Below are positions 1 through 35,099 of a stretch of DNA of 64,000 nt, one piece after another (within the stretch, counting starts at the first letter, position 1; each line of letters starts with the position of its first letter). Where the stretch lies: positions 16,221 to 80,220 of the forward strand of contig CAUJNA010001428.1 in assembly GCA_963377175.1 (NCBI GenBank), given 5' to 3'. The stretch comes from Effrenium voratum (lineage: Eukaryota > Sar > Dinophyceae > Suessiales > Symbiodiniaceae). The notes beneath the pieces were generated by a model that was not told where the DNA came from, did not search any database, and was given only the letters and a program-made list of their open reading frames with translations. The position numbers and the translations under genes are program-made.

Positions 1-733
1 TTTTGAGATCTTTCAGGCTGTCAAAATAGGACCGGCTCTAGGCACGCTCAAACTTCTGCTGCGCTTCACTCTCTGCATCGGGGTGATCAGGCCACGGGTA
101 CAGGTCCTCATAATGACTCATAGTCATCAAACTCGCCGTTCTCAACCTCCTGCATCATGCTGTGCATGGTCCAGGGAAAGGAAGCAGGTCTCGTGGCCTC
201 CTCGATCAGGATCTCCCGGGGGGATGCCGCTCGGGATTCTTTTTGAAACTGCCTTTCTTTTCTTGTGTTGTTCCCCTTTGACATTACGCAGCGCCGAAGA
301 GGTGCCAAGCCACTTGTGTGGTGTCAAGCCATTAGCCACAAAACTTGGCATCCAGGTGAGGTCAGACACATTCCCCTACGAGTTATTATTGTGCCCAGGT
401 CCCAACTCGAACTTGTTGCGTTTTTAGCGGCCTTTGCCATGTTTGGGCGTGTATCTGAACAGACCACAGAGTTCGGTTTAAGCATTCTATAGTCATGGCA
501 ATTGTCGGGGTTCGGGACGGGTGGCGTACGGAATTCCAAACGCAACCAGGGGACGGCCCTTACTATGTTAAGACTCTCGTGCTTGCTGTTGTTTGCAAAA
601 TGGGTTCCACCCTTTTTGTGGCCACCTTGAAAGAAAGCACCAGAAGACAACGGGGTAGTGGCTGAGCTCCTGACACGTGAGCGGTTCCTCGCCAAAAAAA
701 CACTTTTTGTTGGCCCCCAAAATGACCAACGGG
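1..733. other. No gene recognised
   Basis: No segment shows the G/C-ending codon bias that marks exons elsewhere in the window. The short open frames on both strands have no coding character. Probably intergenic or intronic. Confidence 0.4.
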
Positions 734-1385
734 TGTTTCTTTTCTTTACTAGCCCCGGCTCGGGGCTTAGCCCCGGCCAGGGGACTGGTTGGTTGGTTGG
801 TTGGTTAGTTGGTTGGTTGGTTGGTTGGTTGGTTGGTTGTTTGGTTGGGCGGCTGCATCCCCAGCATCCCGGTCACTTGGTGTCAGGGCTGCGTATTCGC
901 CAGAGGTTGGTTGGCCGCATCCCCAGCATCACCGACCCCTTGCGGACTACGGCTGCCTATTGGCTTTGATTTGGTGGCAGTTCAGAGTTGCTCGGGACTG
1001 GTTTCGGGTGAGTGTTGGGCTTGCTGAGGTCTTATTTCATGCGGGCGGGTCTTGGGTTTGTTTGGGGTTCATTTAGGCTTGGAAAAGAAATGCTGTTGGG
1101 AGGGTTTCAGGTTGACTTTGAGTGCGTTGGGTTGGCTTGGAGCTGATTTGCGCGAGGTGTGCTTTCACCCGAAACCAGTCCCGATCCGCAAGGGGTCGGT
1201 GATGCTGGGGATGTGGCCAACCAACCCGACCCCCAACCTGGCCAACTAGGTGCCAGAGAATACCGCCTGTTGCCCGCAGAGAGCGGAGCAAGGGTTTCCA
1301 GCCAACGTCTTTAGAGCCACATGAGGGAGGCCTGGTCTGAGGGGCCAATAAAAAGCCGGGGCTAGCAAATAACAAAAAACTCAAC
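734..1385. repeat. Large imperfect inverted-repeat element
   Basis: Three nested pairs of complementary arms are visible. The outer pair is CTAGCCCCGGCT at 749-760 against AGCCGGGGCTAG at 1354-1365. The middle pair, 905-946 against 1185-1226, is about 42 bases with one mismatch seen. The inner pair, 993-1011 against 1165-1183, is 19 bases and exact. The arms would fold into an interrupted hairpin of about 650 bases. This resembles a non-autonomous foldback or MITE-like element. No transposase frame lies inside. A TTGG microsatellite lies in the left flank of the hairpin. Confidence 0.7.
787..845. repeat. (TTGG)n microsatellite
   Basis: Tetranucleotide TTGG repeated about 13 times with one TTAG interruption, inside the left half of the inverted-repeat element. 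Confidence 0.95.
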
Positions 1386-1432
1386 CCCAAAATGGCTCTT
1401 GGCTCAATGCGGGTTTCCCCGCTTTTCGCCAG

Positions 1433-1482
1433 GCGCCGCGCTGAAGATCGTCTCCAGCGCAGCGTCGCGCCTGGGACTCGGG
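1433..1482 (+). CDS. Isolated exon candidate, unrecognised
   Basis: After an acceptor CGCCAG the frame reads AALKIVSSAASRLGLG with nearly all codons ending in G or C, and then GC or GT donor options follow. The bias stops abruptly downstream. It may be an upstream exon of the SWIM/ankyrin gene or part of another gene. Its phase does not join simply to the exon at 4298. Confidence 0.35.
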
Positions 1483-4297
1483 GCGGTTTTGTTTGCAAAT
1501 GAATTTGCCCCGTGTATCCCATTTAGTGGAGTACCCCAATTTCGAGATCCCAAGATTGTTAGGGTAGATAATTGGCCGTTTTCCATTTAGACCCCAAAGG
1601 GTGGCTTCCTTGGTTATCTGCCATAGAAGGAATCACTGGGCATGGAAGTGGGCGATCTCAGAATGGTTCTGGTTGGCAACCTCGCCCTTGATGAAGGTTC
1701 CGTGCTTGAGGGCCCCTTATTGACCCAGCTATGTGTTTATGTCTTCAGATATTGAGCAGGTCTTGCCGGAATGAAATTGGGCTCAATTGAATTCTGACAT
1801 TCCTAGAAGTGGCTGCTTTCCTTTTGGTTTGGCACATTTTTTTTGACAGGGAAGGGCATTCGGGAACTGCTTATGGAGGATATTTAGCTTTTTCATCATT
1901 CGAGTCCTTGTGATCGTAGACTATATATGCTGTGAGAGGATGGTGATTGAACAGCAATAGCGAACATTGGCAGGACTTGTGTGCGTTTGTTTGCATGTCT
2001 AAGCGTTGGGTTTTTGTAAGTCCCTTTGATTGAGGCAGTATGAGTGACTATGAGATGGAGAGTCCAAACGGAAAACCGCATGGCCGCATGGCCGCATGGC
2101 CGCATGGCCGCATGGCCACACACTGTATACCCTCCGACTTGAACACTCATTCCCTCCACAACATTGGCACAGTTTGTTGGACTGCACCATGATCACTTTT
2201 GTTATATAAGAGAATTGTGATCCTCCCAAAACGGAATCATTGCCTAAGCAGAGTTCATGGGGGGCTCCAAGTGCTAGCACATGTCTTTGGCCTAATGCAC
2301 CAACCACTCACACCAGCTAATTGTCGAACGTCTGGTTGAACCCAGGCATGAATAGGCTTCGTGGTTCGAGTTGACGGTTTGAACGGCTTGGTCAACAAAC
2401 TGTCTGACAAATGGGCTGCTTCCATACGACAACCTCTGGTTTTCGATAGCTCTCCACTTCTCACCAAGTCCGGGGAAGCTGACATCGCAAGTGCCTCCGA
2501 CCTGCCCCCTTCTCTCTTGAAGCCCGAGGCCCGGCATCAAGGCTTTCGGAAAAGGAACCTTTCTGCGCTTGCGAAACATTTGGCGAAGAGGATCGTTGTC
2601 CGCTGGTGGAAGTATCCAAAAAAGGATGTGTGCTGCGTCTGTGCCAACGCAAGAACCTCCGTTGAATTCCGAAAGGATGCAGTCCCCTCTGCAGTAGTTT
2701 CTCAATAAGGATGACAGAACATTGGACTGGCCAATTCTGAGTTTTAAACAGACCATGTTATTGTTGACTATTCCGAGGACGTTCCTCTTTGGGTGGTATG
2801 AAAATGGCAAGTTCCATCCCTCCATTTTGAGCAGCCCAGTTTGCGCAAGCGCTGTTGCGCTCGGGCCAAGGGATTGAACCGCGGTGAGGAAGAGCTGATG
2901 TCCGGCTCGTCCGGCTTGGCACAACGCACTTTTCCAAAAGTGGGAGAGATCGGACGCTGTGGGTTGAGGCTGGGCTCTGTTGCATCCGGACCGTTGTTTT
3001 TGGGGGAAGCACATCAGACAGCAGCCGGCTGGTTCAGGGGTACTACCAGGCTGTTCCAAATGGGCTTGAGAGACCCGGTAGATGCTCAAACCTTGGGATG
3101 CGACGAAAGGCAACTGTTCACTGGTGGATCCATTTGGGCAGACAGGCAGGTCTCTCATTATGCTGGGTCAACATTTGCTACCATGTTATACCTGTGCCCT
3201 TTACTTGAATGATAACGGTGGACAAAATGTCATTTCTTTAGGCTTGTGGTTGTACGTTGACCAACATGTTATTCGCTGACTTTGGGGGGCTGGTGACTCA
3301 CATGTAATCCATTATCTGCAGCAGTTGAGATGATCTCGCGGGACCCATTTGTACGCAAGGATAGTGAGCACCTCGCAGATTCCATGGCATGGGTTATTTG
3401 GCACTGTCTCGAAATTTGGCGACCCCAGTTCCCTTATTTTCAACACTGGGGGCATACTCAAACGTCAGCCCCAACATGACAAAGGGTCACATGACCTACT
3501 CTTCCAACCGACTGAATGTTGTGGACTGTTTTCCCAGCTGGCTGACATGTAAAGAGCGCCCCTATTTCGAGATATCCTCGCTCGTTTCACCTGCTGGCTA
3601 AGCCTGCTGCATCAGCACGACACCTCCAAAGGCGTGCGACGGCGAAAATATGGGATCCGGTGCAAGGTGCACACACTCGACTCTTGGATGCTGGCGATGG
3701 CATCTCTAGCTTTCGAAATTATGAGCACATTGCATTGCTTTTCAGGAGCTTTGCGATTCTGGATTGTGACCCTTAAATGGTGGGCAGGCTATCCCAAAAG
3801 ATAATGGGTGATGATCCTTGAATGCCCCCTAAGGGGCCTGTGATATGGACATGCAGTGTTATTTGGTTTGGGAGGCTCCAATTGCTTGCGATCCTGCCGC
3901 TGTTGACCAGTCAGCAAAGTAGCAAAGTTACATGTGGCATATGAATTGAGAGCCCCTTTCTTGCAAGGGGCTGACTAGGACGATGCATGGCTAAGCTTCA
4001 AATGGGGAGCTGCGACTATGGGTTTGAATTCGTGTAGACTTTGGGCGAATCAGCGCGGTGCCGGAAATCAAGACGGCTCCTTCTTCCTGCAGAATGCACC
4101 CGCTACAGCTGCTACAGCTGAATCAACGGTGATTTTCATGTTTAGTCGAGACTGATTTGTTTGGGTCTTCCGTTTTGAGTTGAAGTGAACATAAATCAAC
4201 CGGGGCGGCTTCTTTGAGGTTCCCATTGCGGACCTCACGCAGGAAGACACAGCAATAGCAGCAAGGCTTCCAAGCGTCACATGCCAGTCGGCACCAG
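1483..4297. other. Non-coding stretch, no gene recognised
   Basis: Holds an 8-bp tandem repeat at 2076-2115. It also contains a 288-codon minus-strand open frame (2292-3158) without codon bias, which I do not accept as a gene. Otherwise featureless. Confidence 0.5.
2076..2115. repeat. 8-bp tandem repeat CCGCATGG x5
   Basis: Five perfect tandem copies of CCGCATGG, followed by a CCACAC run. Confidence 0.95.
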
Positions 4298-4298
4298 G

Positions 4299-26815
<22,517 letters not shown>

Positions 26816-29733
26816 GTGCGTTGCAATAGATGCAGCACGTGTGGGGGAGGGTTGGCAGAAGGCGGGTCGACAGTGTCAGAGCCTGGGCAACAGCTTTCAG
26901 GATTCAGGGTTGAAACCAACTGCCACTGCTACAATACTTAGAGTTAGCCCCTTTGGCTGCTTACCAAGTATTTCGGCAACTCTCACGTTTCATCAGTTGG
27001 GCATTGCCGGTGTTGCTCTACGTTTCGCAGCGGCATGTGCTCTCCTCAGGCACCCGGGCTACTTAGATCGAGACCCAAGACCGGGCCAGGGTAAATTTGG
27101 TTGAAGCAATGGATTCCCATGGACTCCCCCAAAAAAAGCCGAAGCTGGTTCGAGTGGTTCAACATGTCGCAGGTGGCAGCAAAACTTAGCTAAAAGCCCA
27201 GATTTCCTGCTCGACTCGTTGGTTTCTCTGCTTCGAGTGCGTAGAAGGCTTGGGGATGGGATTGGGCCTTCGCAAGACGCAAAAAGGATGAAACGGGTGA
27301 GCAGAGTGCGGAGATCGGTCGGCGCAGGGTCGGAGACACGGCAATTGACTAGGAACGGGCCAGACGGACGTGGGCCAACTAAGTTGTACCGAGGGGCCGA
27401 CTCCCAAAGTGGACACCACCTATTAAATGGAATCGCTGACAATTATGTTGCCCAGAAAGAAGTACTGACTCTAACTCTCACTGCATTTGGATGGTGGATC
27501 TATTTCCTTGAGATGGGGTTCAACTACAAGATGGTGCAGCGAATCCGTGATTTGACAGAAGTGGCACTCGCTTGAGACGGTTCGTTTGTGGTATCCAAGT
27601 GGTGAAGAGGAGCAAGTGCAAACATTGCTAAGCATGATGATTTGACAAACCGACAAGACCCTTTCAGATTTCCATTTTTTCCAGACGGGTGCTCAAAAAT
27701 GGCACTGGAAGCACCTCGTTTTGCCAAACCACTGTATGCCAGAATGCCATGCACTTGTCTCATGTTTCACCTTTGAAACCTATGGGGGTCAAGGTTCTTT
27801 TGGTTGAACCGTTCAGTGCGAGTTTCCTTTCGGTGGGGTGAAGGATAGAAAGATAGGTGTGTTTTGTTAGGTGGGCACAGACAGATCAGCTCCACATGCG
27901 CCAGCTTGCGTTCCCGCAGAGGTCTTCTGCTGGGCCGTGCTGCTGTTGAAGGGACCTCTTTCCAACAATCATGGAACACGGGGATGGTTTTGGAAGACTA
28001 CCATCGCTTGAAAAGGCCCCTTGTTCTCTTCCACAAATTGTTGGAAACATGTGTTTGTAGCAGTTGAAGAGTAAGCCCGCCATGGCCTCACAGAGCTCCT
28101 TTTAGTTCCCGTTGGTCTTCTTCCTGGGGCTGATTTTCGGCTGATTGTGCTCTAGATCTTTGGGCAACTGTTGGATTTGTATCGGGCCTTCGACAGGATT
28201 TGCTTTTGTTGCTCTTGGTGTTAGCTTTGGCCCTTAAACAAACTACGTAAGGAAGGATCACCGGGGCCAGAGATGCGAGTTCTCGCTGGAAGGGTCACCT
28301 GGACAAGCTGGATGAGGCCACAGGAGGGTGCGTTGGCCGAATTTCCAGTCTTCTTTGTGCATGAACCCTCAAATTACCCTTGAAAGGCGGACATCACCCC
28401 CGAAATGGGGCGATATCTCATTTCAAACCTCGTTAAGGGTGCTTGCTTGGCATGTACACAGGCTAATTTGTTTGGGGTTGGGAACATGGAAGAGCCACAA
28501 CGTTTCCACCACAGACACCAGACGGAAGCCAATGTTCACATGCCAGTTAGAGGAAGCGCATAGTTTCCAGGGGAATCACGGGGCCTATGGTAGTGCTCAC
28601 ATACTGTATATGTCTTCCTCGTCAGGCCAATCCCGATAGACGGCTAATATACATATATATCGATCTGTGGCGGGGTGGGGTAGCATGTACATTCATGTGA
28701 GAAGATGCGGAATTGTGGGGAGGTAAGAGCTAGCGCGACATCATCATTTGCGAAACCAGGTCGGAACAGTTTGCCACTTTCTGTTGCCGATTTTGTCACG
28801 ACAAGTTTGATGGAACAAAGCCAGGCAGCCCTCGCGGGTTGCTACAGCAACTTTTCTGAGGTGTGCTATTCCCTTTTTGGAGGAATTCCATGTTTCGAAA
28901 TCGGTTAGTTTTGCTCATTGTGAATGCGAGGTTGGTAGTCATAAGCAAATGATTTGGCTTGGGGCAATGTGCCGGGAACTCACGTCCCTGCGGGTGTCCT
29001 TTTGCTTCCCTGTTCTCCTTTGGGACCGAACACCAGGCCAAGGGTTTTCGGCGAGAAGTTGATGGCCGACAGGATGCCCCGAACGCAAAGGACAGCCCAG
29101 ATCGTTTCTATTGGAAGACCGCGAAAACGAACCACATCAATGTCAAGGAATCTCGCGGGGAAAGGATGCCCCTTTTCTGAACATATGTCTCGAGCAACAC
29201 AGGGATGGTGTTTAAAGGGAATCTGGCTCACCAATTTTAGAACCCACATGTTTCATGGCAGGGCCTTACAAATCCCCAAACCCATGTGCACCATTGCCTC
29301 GCCTGGTAGGGTAGTCGGATTGTTTGCCTGTTCCATTTGGATTTGACCAACGCACATGTCCTGCAGCAGAGCTGGTCTTGCAAAAAACAGAAGTTGTCTG
29401 AGTGTCGGAGGGGAGGCCTCAAACATGAAAGTGTTTTTCGATGGTGCCGTTTGTGTGATTGGTTGAAAAGGAAGGCCATGAGACTTGAAGTGATGGGACA
29501 TGTGTGAAATGGCCAGTTTGGCACACCCCTGCGTTTTCCTTTGTTTGCAAAAGGGTGCCCGCGGGGTAAATCCATTCTCATTTTGGTAGAAGGTGAGCCC
29601 GTTTTCCACAATGCCTCAAAGGCTTGGCATGTTCGCATGGCTCAAACCTCGCAGCTCGGCAAGATGCTGGGAGCACTGTGATCAGGTCTGCTTGGGTCCA
29701 GCTGTCAAGACGACCGCGGGTCCAAGCATAAAG
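26816..29733. other. No clear exon recognised
   Basis: A weakly coding-like frame lies at about 27219-27430. The rest shows neither codon bias nor notable repeats. The last exon and stop of the SWIM/ankyrin gene may lie here unseen. Confidence 0.4.
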
Positions 29734-30350
29734 ATGAGCGCCATGTGCCTTTTGGTGCTTTCAGCCGTGCAACTGGTGTATGGGGACGGACCGAGTATCA
29801 CCACCGACTCCACCACCACCTCAACCACGAGCACCACGAATCCCTCATTCACCCTGTCGATGGTCTGCAGCGAGTGCGACTGCCCTGACGATGGCTGGAA
29901 AGGGGTCATGACGCTGGAGAGTTGCGGGGATCTCTGTTACTCGGAGAACGCCGAGTTCTTGAAGCATGCCAGCGGCACCCGCTGGGACACTCAACACAGC
30001 TTCGGCCGTTTTTTGTATATATGGCAGTCTCAAAAAGTAAGACTCCCTAGAATTGTCTTGGTTTGAGCTATAGCAACCCTGGATATCGACTCGCGTTTAT
30101 TTTTTGCGTTCCTTTGGTTCTCTGCCAGAAGGGCTTGCCGCCCTTGTCTATTACCTTTTTTTGTCTGTTTGAGGACGGTACGACTGGGGACAACAATTGT
30201 GCGTGCTGCACTGGCGCCAAGAACAACGACGTGGACGGCGGCTGGGGCATCCGAGTCTACAGCATCAACCGCGTGGGCGCAACCAGCGCAGCAGGCACGC
30301 TGTTGCCTCGCTGGGTGCCCTGGATGCTGTTGCTCGCCTGGGTGAACTGA
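29734..30350 (+). CDS. Small secreted cysteine-rich protein (two exons)
   Basis: Exon 1 (29734-29985) begins MSAMCLLVLSAVQLVYG, a signal peptide. A Ser/Thr-rich stretch follows (STTTSTTSTTN), then a Cys-rich module with CSECDCPDDGW and ESCGDLC. Exon 2 (30174-30350) continues DNNCACCTGAKNND and WGIRVYSIN and ends with hydrophobic WVPWMLLLAWVN before TGA. The predicted protein is 142 residues. The C-terminal hydrophobic tail suggests a GPI signal or membrane anchor. The join chosen is TGG|GACACT to GAG|GAC, a GA-AG intron of 188 bases that keeps the frame and makes RWDGTTGDN. Strong codon bias supports both exons. In-frame codons extend upstream to an AG at about 29686, so the start could be earlier. 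The family is not recognised; a surface or secreted role is inferred. Confidence 0.7.
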
Positions 30351-31608
30351 GCAGAGCCCAAGCCCATTTGTCAAGTCCATTTTAGCAGATTTTAGTAGAT
30401 TGCTCCACTAGTACTATTTACCTCTGTAAAGGAAAATCTTATAGCCAGCTTGCAAGAACCAAGAGGTGATAGGAATTTGGGAGCCATGAAAAAGATCCCC
30501 AAAGAGGAAGCTGGGTGACCAAAGAAGTCTGAGCCATTCCCTAGCACGCGAGCGCAAAAAGAGCGAGAACTGGAGACGTGTGCAGTGAGCGCTGATTGGG
30601 GGTAAAACGGACTCCGCAGGATGAAGGTTCATTGTTTGGGGATTGCTTATTTCAGATAGGTTTATGCGTCGTTTGCATAGCAAGATGCTTGCACCAAGCT
30701 AGAACGAGGGCTGCTCATTTTGGGCTACCCCGCATGCACGGATTTCTTGAGCAGGCTCCCTAAGCAAGCCTGAAGCGGGGCAGCCTTTGCCATCCTTTTG
30801 GCCTTTTGGGTATCTTTTCTATGGTTGAGGGGTCAACTGCTGACATGAAAACCCAAGAGTTCACGCAAGCTACGGGCAGGGGCTCCCAGGGTGCATCCTT
30901 TCCTTCAGAGTTTTCTCGTTTACCAACGGCATACGGCATGTTCCCTTCAATTTTTACATCCTTGGTTGTGCCAGCGCCGCTTTCGGTTTCCTGTCTCACA
31001 TTGGAGCCACTTCAGCCAAATGTATCGTTTCAGGGTTCGAGTGAGCTCCGATTGAATAGCCCCCCAACGATTGTCAGGGATCTTCCCGTTCAGGGGTAAT
31101 AAGAACAAGCAATTTCCCAGTTACCGAGGCGTTGTTCAGCACCCATGTCCGCTTGTGATCACTCACAATGGACTCCAAGTTGAGTTGCCAGGGTCACTGG
31201 GCACTGGGCAGTGTGGCACGCTCACAAAGAAACCGAACAAGAAGGTGTCCAGTTTTCGAGTTTCACCGAGTGTCTCCATGTTTGCTTTGCTCAGGAAATG
31301 CTACCTGGAACCTGGGTTTCATGGAGGTCTACAAGTCTATACCTCTTTGCAAAGGTTGTAATTCTGGAGCAAGATGACATCTTGGCAGAGCAAAGTCAAT
31401 ACGTGTTGGGCGCTGTCCAATGGTTCGTGGCTCACATGGCGGGCTGGTGTTGGGCCCTCTTTAAACAAGGACACGTCCTCAAAAACAGTGGATGGGCCAA
31501 ATCCTGCACCAGCTGGTAGGTGGTTTGTCCATACAGGGTTCATCCCGACTGGTGCCGATCGGCGTGGATTTTGCCCATCAGCGGAGCTTTCGTTTCGTTT
31601 CCCGGAAG
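30351..31608. other. Intergenic or intronic, nothing recognised
   Basis: No codon-biased segment or notable repeat seen. Confidence 0.4.
31498..31560. repeat. Dispersed hairpin element, copy 2
   Basis: CCTGCACCAGCTGGTAGGTGG then CCGACTGGTGC. It matches the 5349 copy in 20 of 21 bases of the left arm, and the right arm again complements the left. Confidence 0.65.
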
Positions 31609-31678
31609 GTGGGTGCCTTGCGCCGCGGCTTGGCGGCGGTGGCCGAGGTGGTGGAGGAGGCGGCCGGGTCCGACATCG
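31609..31678 (+). CDS. Exon candidate of an unrecognised gene
   Basis: Acceptor CGGAAG; reads VGALRRGLAAVAEVVEEAAG then SDI, an amphipathic helix with almost every codon ending in G or C. Ends at GTTTCA in phase 1. Confidence 0.6.
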
Positions 31679-31734
31679 GTTTCAACACCGTTGGCCATTG
31701 AGCAGCTGGACTTTTTGTCGGGTGCATGGGGTTG

Positions 31735-31875
31735 AATGAGAAACTTATTGGGTTGGGAGAATATAGGACTCACAGGGGGCAATGAGGAATTCATTGGGGG
31801 TTGAAGGGGCATTCAAAGGGGATCAATGCGGGATTGATTGAAAGGGGGCTAATGAGCGATTCACAGAGTGGGGCA
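31735..31875. repeat. Degenerate short-period repeat
   Basis: Words like CAATGAGGAATTCATTGGGG, CAATGCGGGATTGATTG and TAATGAGCGATTCACAG recur every 25-40 bases. Confidence 0.4.
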
Positions 31876-32141
31876 TTTGTATATAGCGGGTGATGGGGGG
31901 GGGGGCCTTGCAGGTGCTCTGCAACTTCACATCCTTGCCAAAGGCTCTTGTCAAGGGCTTCGGAGGGAATCTTGTAGATGTTTCATGCAAATAGAGTATC
32001 AGAAGATCCATCAGCCACAATGTCAGTTACAATAGAGGGTGCCTAATCTTCGATTTGTCCATCGGTTGGGCACATGGGCGCCATTTGCCCAAGGTGCCGT
32101 TTGCCACGTGAGCCTACGAGCCTTCGCCTTCGTTTTGCCAG

Positions 32142-32165
32142 GTCCGGGCATCCTGGAAGCGCGAG
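32142..32165 (+). CDS. Possible 24-base exon
   Basis: Acceptor TTGCCAG; PGILEAR in phase with the previous exon, ending at an AG|GC donor. Too short to be certain. Confidence 0.3.
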
Positions 32166-33098
32166 GCGGTGGTACCCGGAAGAGTTGGGCAGAAAGACCA
32201 CTGGTGAAGAATTCGAGTCACTAAAGGGGGGACCACCCCTGATTGGTGTAGCGGTCGCTCTGGGCACCTGTCTTGGCCTTCAAGCTGTCCATGGAGTCTC
32301 CAAGGTTGATATGAACATATGCCCCTGAAATGGGGCCGGGCTCCAGAGCGGTTCCCTTTGATACCCCCAAATGAGAGCTCGCTCCACAAAAAAAAAAAAC
32401 ACGCATGGACATGGGTCGAAATCGCTGCAGCGCAAAGCATTATGAGTTGCTCACCGTTGGGCGTGCCAAATGATTATAAGCAAAAACACCATCTGCGGGG
32501 AGACACACTGGTCGGGGCATGAGGCTCGGCTTTGCAGCCCGTGGTCACCTATCAAGGGAACCCCTTTTCGGCGACAAAGTATAGGGATTAGAATCGCACT
32601 CAACGATATTGCAGAAAAGCAAAGAGGTCTGATAGTCAAAGCGGTTCAAATCCGTCGGATCCTGGATCAAGAAGCCAGATACAAGGCAACAAGGATCATG
32701 CTGGAGCAGAGCCTCTTTTTGGTAAATCAGCTGCTGCGTTTTCTAGAAGTGATCGATCCATGCCTTTGAAGAACTGTCTTGAAGAGATCAGAGATGGCGC
32801 CGGCAGACCATGTGGGGGAATATAGTTTGAAAAGCAGAAGGGCAGGCAAAGCTTTTCGGGTCAAGACAGCCGGTTTCGCACTGAGTTCTTCCTAAGTCCA
32901 TCCTCCCTGGAAGCCGATCCAGCTGTTCACTGCTTTGGACGCGATGTGTACTTTGTTGTTCAAGCAGCTGTTTCTTTGTTGGTTCAGGTTGAGTAGGCCT
33001 AAGAACAATCCGTTTGACATGCCCGCGGTTCATATTTCAGGCGCACACACACACACACACACCTTTCGACAGCATTCGCTGTTACCGTGAATGCGGAG

Positions 33099-33170
33099 CC
33101 GCGCCCTGCGCACCTCACGCGTGCTGATGGCGCCCCGAGTGGAGCTTTACACGGCGTATGCGGCTTGGAA
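33099..33170 (+). CDS. Exon candidate of an unrecognised gene
   Basis: After GCGGAG the frame reads RALRTSRVLMAPRVELYTAY and AAW with strong codon bias; a GC donor is possible at 33171. A stop lies just upstream in frame, so it must begin at the splice site or at the ATG at 33091. Confidence 0.5.
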
Positions 33171-34105
33171 GCTAACCCAGCCTCAAGGCGGTGAACAGTA
33201 AGGTCCTTTTTAAGATACCTTACCCTGTGCATTCCAGTTCCCCCTGTAGTGGGTCGCCAGTCATTGTCATTTGTTTGTTTCAAAGTGTTGTTCCCTTGCT
33301 TGCCTGCTATCTCACATTGAACTAAGTACATTGTACTTTTCTTGTTCCCCCTCAGGAAAGCATTTGAATACTCTTCAGTATTCCATTGGCTGAGCAACCG
33401 CCGCCTTTAGCTGGGAAACAGACCATCCCTAGTGGCACCTACCTCCGGGGTAGTCAAACAATGAAAATTTGGTTGGTGTAGCTGGGAGGCGTCTCATGGC
33501 GGTGATCCGTTGGACCAAGGAATGTTTCTCTGTTAAAATTGATACCCCTTTTCGGGTTGGCTTTACAGGGACACCAAAGCAAACACCCGGCCCCAATTGG
33601 AGGTCCTGCCACCTGCCGTAATTTGTTCTTAAGCCAATGAACTGGCGGGTGTGCCGATCATTTCTCCAAAGCAAGGCAACAGCCTGTGAAGCATCGTGAA
33701 CGCAGGAACCTGCCAAAGCAAACATGCCACACTTCAGGTACTCTGGCATGGTTCAGCTGAAACCACGGAGTTTTAATCCTTGCCAGGTTTGTGTTGGCCA
33801 ACAGGACCTGGGGTTTGTCTCATAGTGGCAGCAGTGACAAACTGAGGGACCAAAGTCCTCTTTCCGGGTGCCTTACCCCCGTATCCCAAAAGCGGCCGAA
33901 ACTTGTCTTTGGGCTTACGAAGGGAGTGCTGATTCCCATAGCTAGGTAGGGCTGACCAGCTTCACAGCCCACTTTGCAATATCCAATGCTTGTGATGAGT
34001 TTCTATATTTCCAGTTTTGCATGGAAATGGTCGCGATTTGTCAAGAGGAAGTCGTCCCAACGCATGGTGGGGTTCTTTGTCGAGCCATTCTGCTCATCCG
34101 CTCAG

Positions 34106-34184
34106 CGGAGAACCCAAGGAGCTGTCGCCGCTGCAACAGAAGGTGCGAGAGGCCATTCGGGCATCCAATGATCTCATGCGAAGC
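34106..34184 (+). CDS. Exon candidate of an unrecognised gene
   Basis: Acceptor CTCAG; reads GEPKELSPLQQKVREAIRAS and NDLMRS, helical and charged, and a GA donor follows. Confidence 0.55.
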
Positions 34185-35034
34185 GACCCCGGGGGGGGGG
34201 GGATTGGAGTGCTGGGGTAAGTCCTTTAACCCGGAGCTATTTTCCCAAATTAAGTGGTCAGACCAGCAAGCTCTGTGGTAAGCCCAGTGGGTTTGGAGTA
34301 TGTTAGGAGTAATTATGAGTTCTCTTCGTGAGGCGTCGACACCGAAGGGTAAGGGGCACCACGACAGTTGGCGGCTGCAAAGCATGTCCTGGTGGTGGAG
34401 GTTTTGGAGCAACTCAATGAGGGGTGACTTCGTCGGCCAAAGCAATCGAGAAGGCGATGGACCGCGTCCAAGGGGCTAGAGCAGTGTGCCTTTGGCAAAA
34501 TCACTCCTTCAACCAGAAGATGGCCACACTGCACTCTGGCAGTCCACCAAAGGTGGTCCACCTGCTGGCCTTCCTCCTTGAGGATCTCTTCACCATTACA
34601 GTTCTCGCCGTGCTTGTCGAAAAGACCTTGGTGCGGTTGCGGGAGACAGGCATTGGGGCTGAGTCTGGGGCTGGGGTTGGGGAAAGGCGCAGGAATTAGG
34701 GCTCGCCAGCACAAGCTTTGAGCACGTGACATCTTGGGGATGAGGGTTGGGAAGATCCCTGTGATCTCACCACTTCCCGGCTTGAGGTGAGGGCATCGCA
34801 AGGCAAACTTTTGGCCAAATGCCATGCCCCATTGTGTCTTCAGTGATCGAGGCCTCAAGTGCGTCGAATTGGTAATCCCTTGCAAGTCACTTCAAACGTC
34901 ATCATTGTTCGGGCCAAGGTTGGGCGAGAAACTTCTTTGGGCGGAGTCGATGTTTTGCGGAAAGTATGTGTGGTGTTGTGTGGTATGTCGTGTTTGTTTT
35001 GTTTTGCTCCAAAAGACGGCGGGGAAACCGGCAG

Positions 35035-35099
35035 GCCAACCAGAAGGGCACCTACGGACCCGCCAGTGGCCGAGAAGGGACAATCGGGGATGAAAAGTG
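35035..35099 (+). CDS. Exon candidate of an unrecognised gene
   Basis: Acceptor CGGCAG; reads ANQKGTYGPASGREGTIGDE then KW, ending before a GT donor. The other two frames also stay open here, so the frame choice rests on codon bias. Confidence 0.4.

Noticed and set aside
1388..1410. Possible spliced-leader relict (AATGGCTCTTGGCTCAA)
   Set aside because: Matches only part of the dinoflagellate leader (the TTGGCTCAA end) with mismatches upstream, and no gene follows.
2076..2115. CRISPR-like array (also considered at 38593-38720 and 63741-64000)
   Set aside because: Units are contiguous with no spacers; these are plain tandem repeats in a eukaryotic genome.
2292..3158. 288-codon minus-strand open frame
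   Set aside because: No codon bias, no recognisable domain, and a frame of this length can arise by chance in a window of this size.
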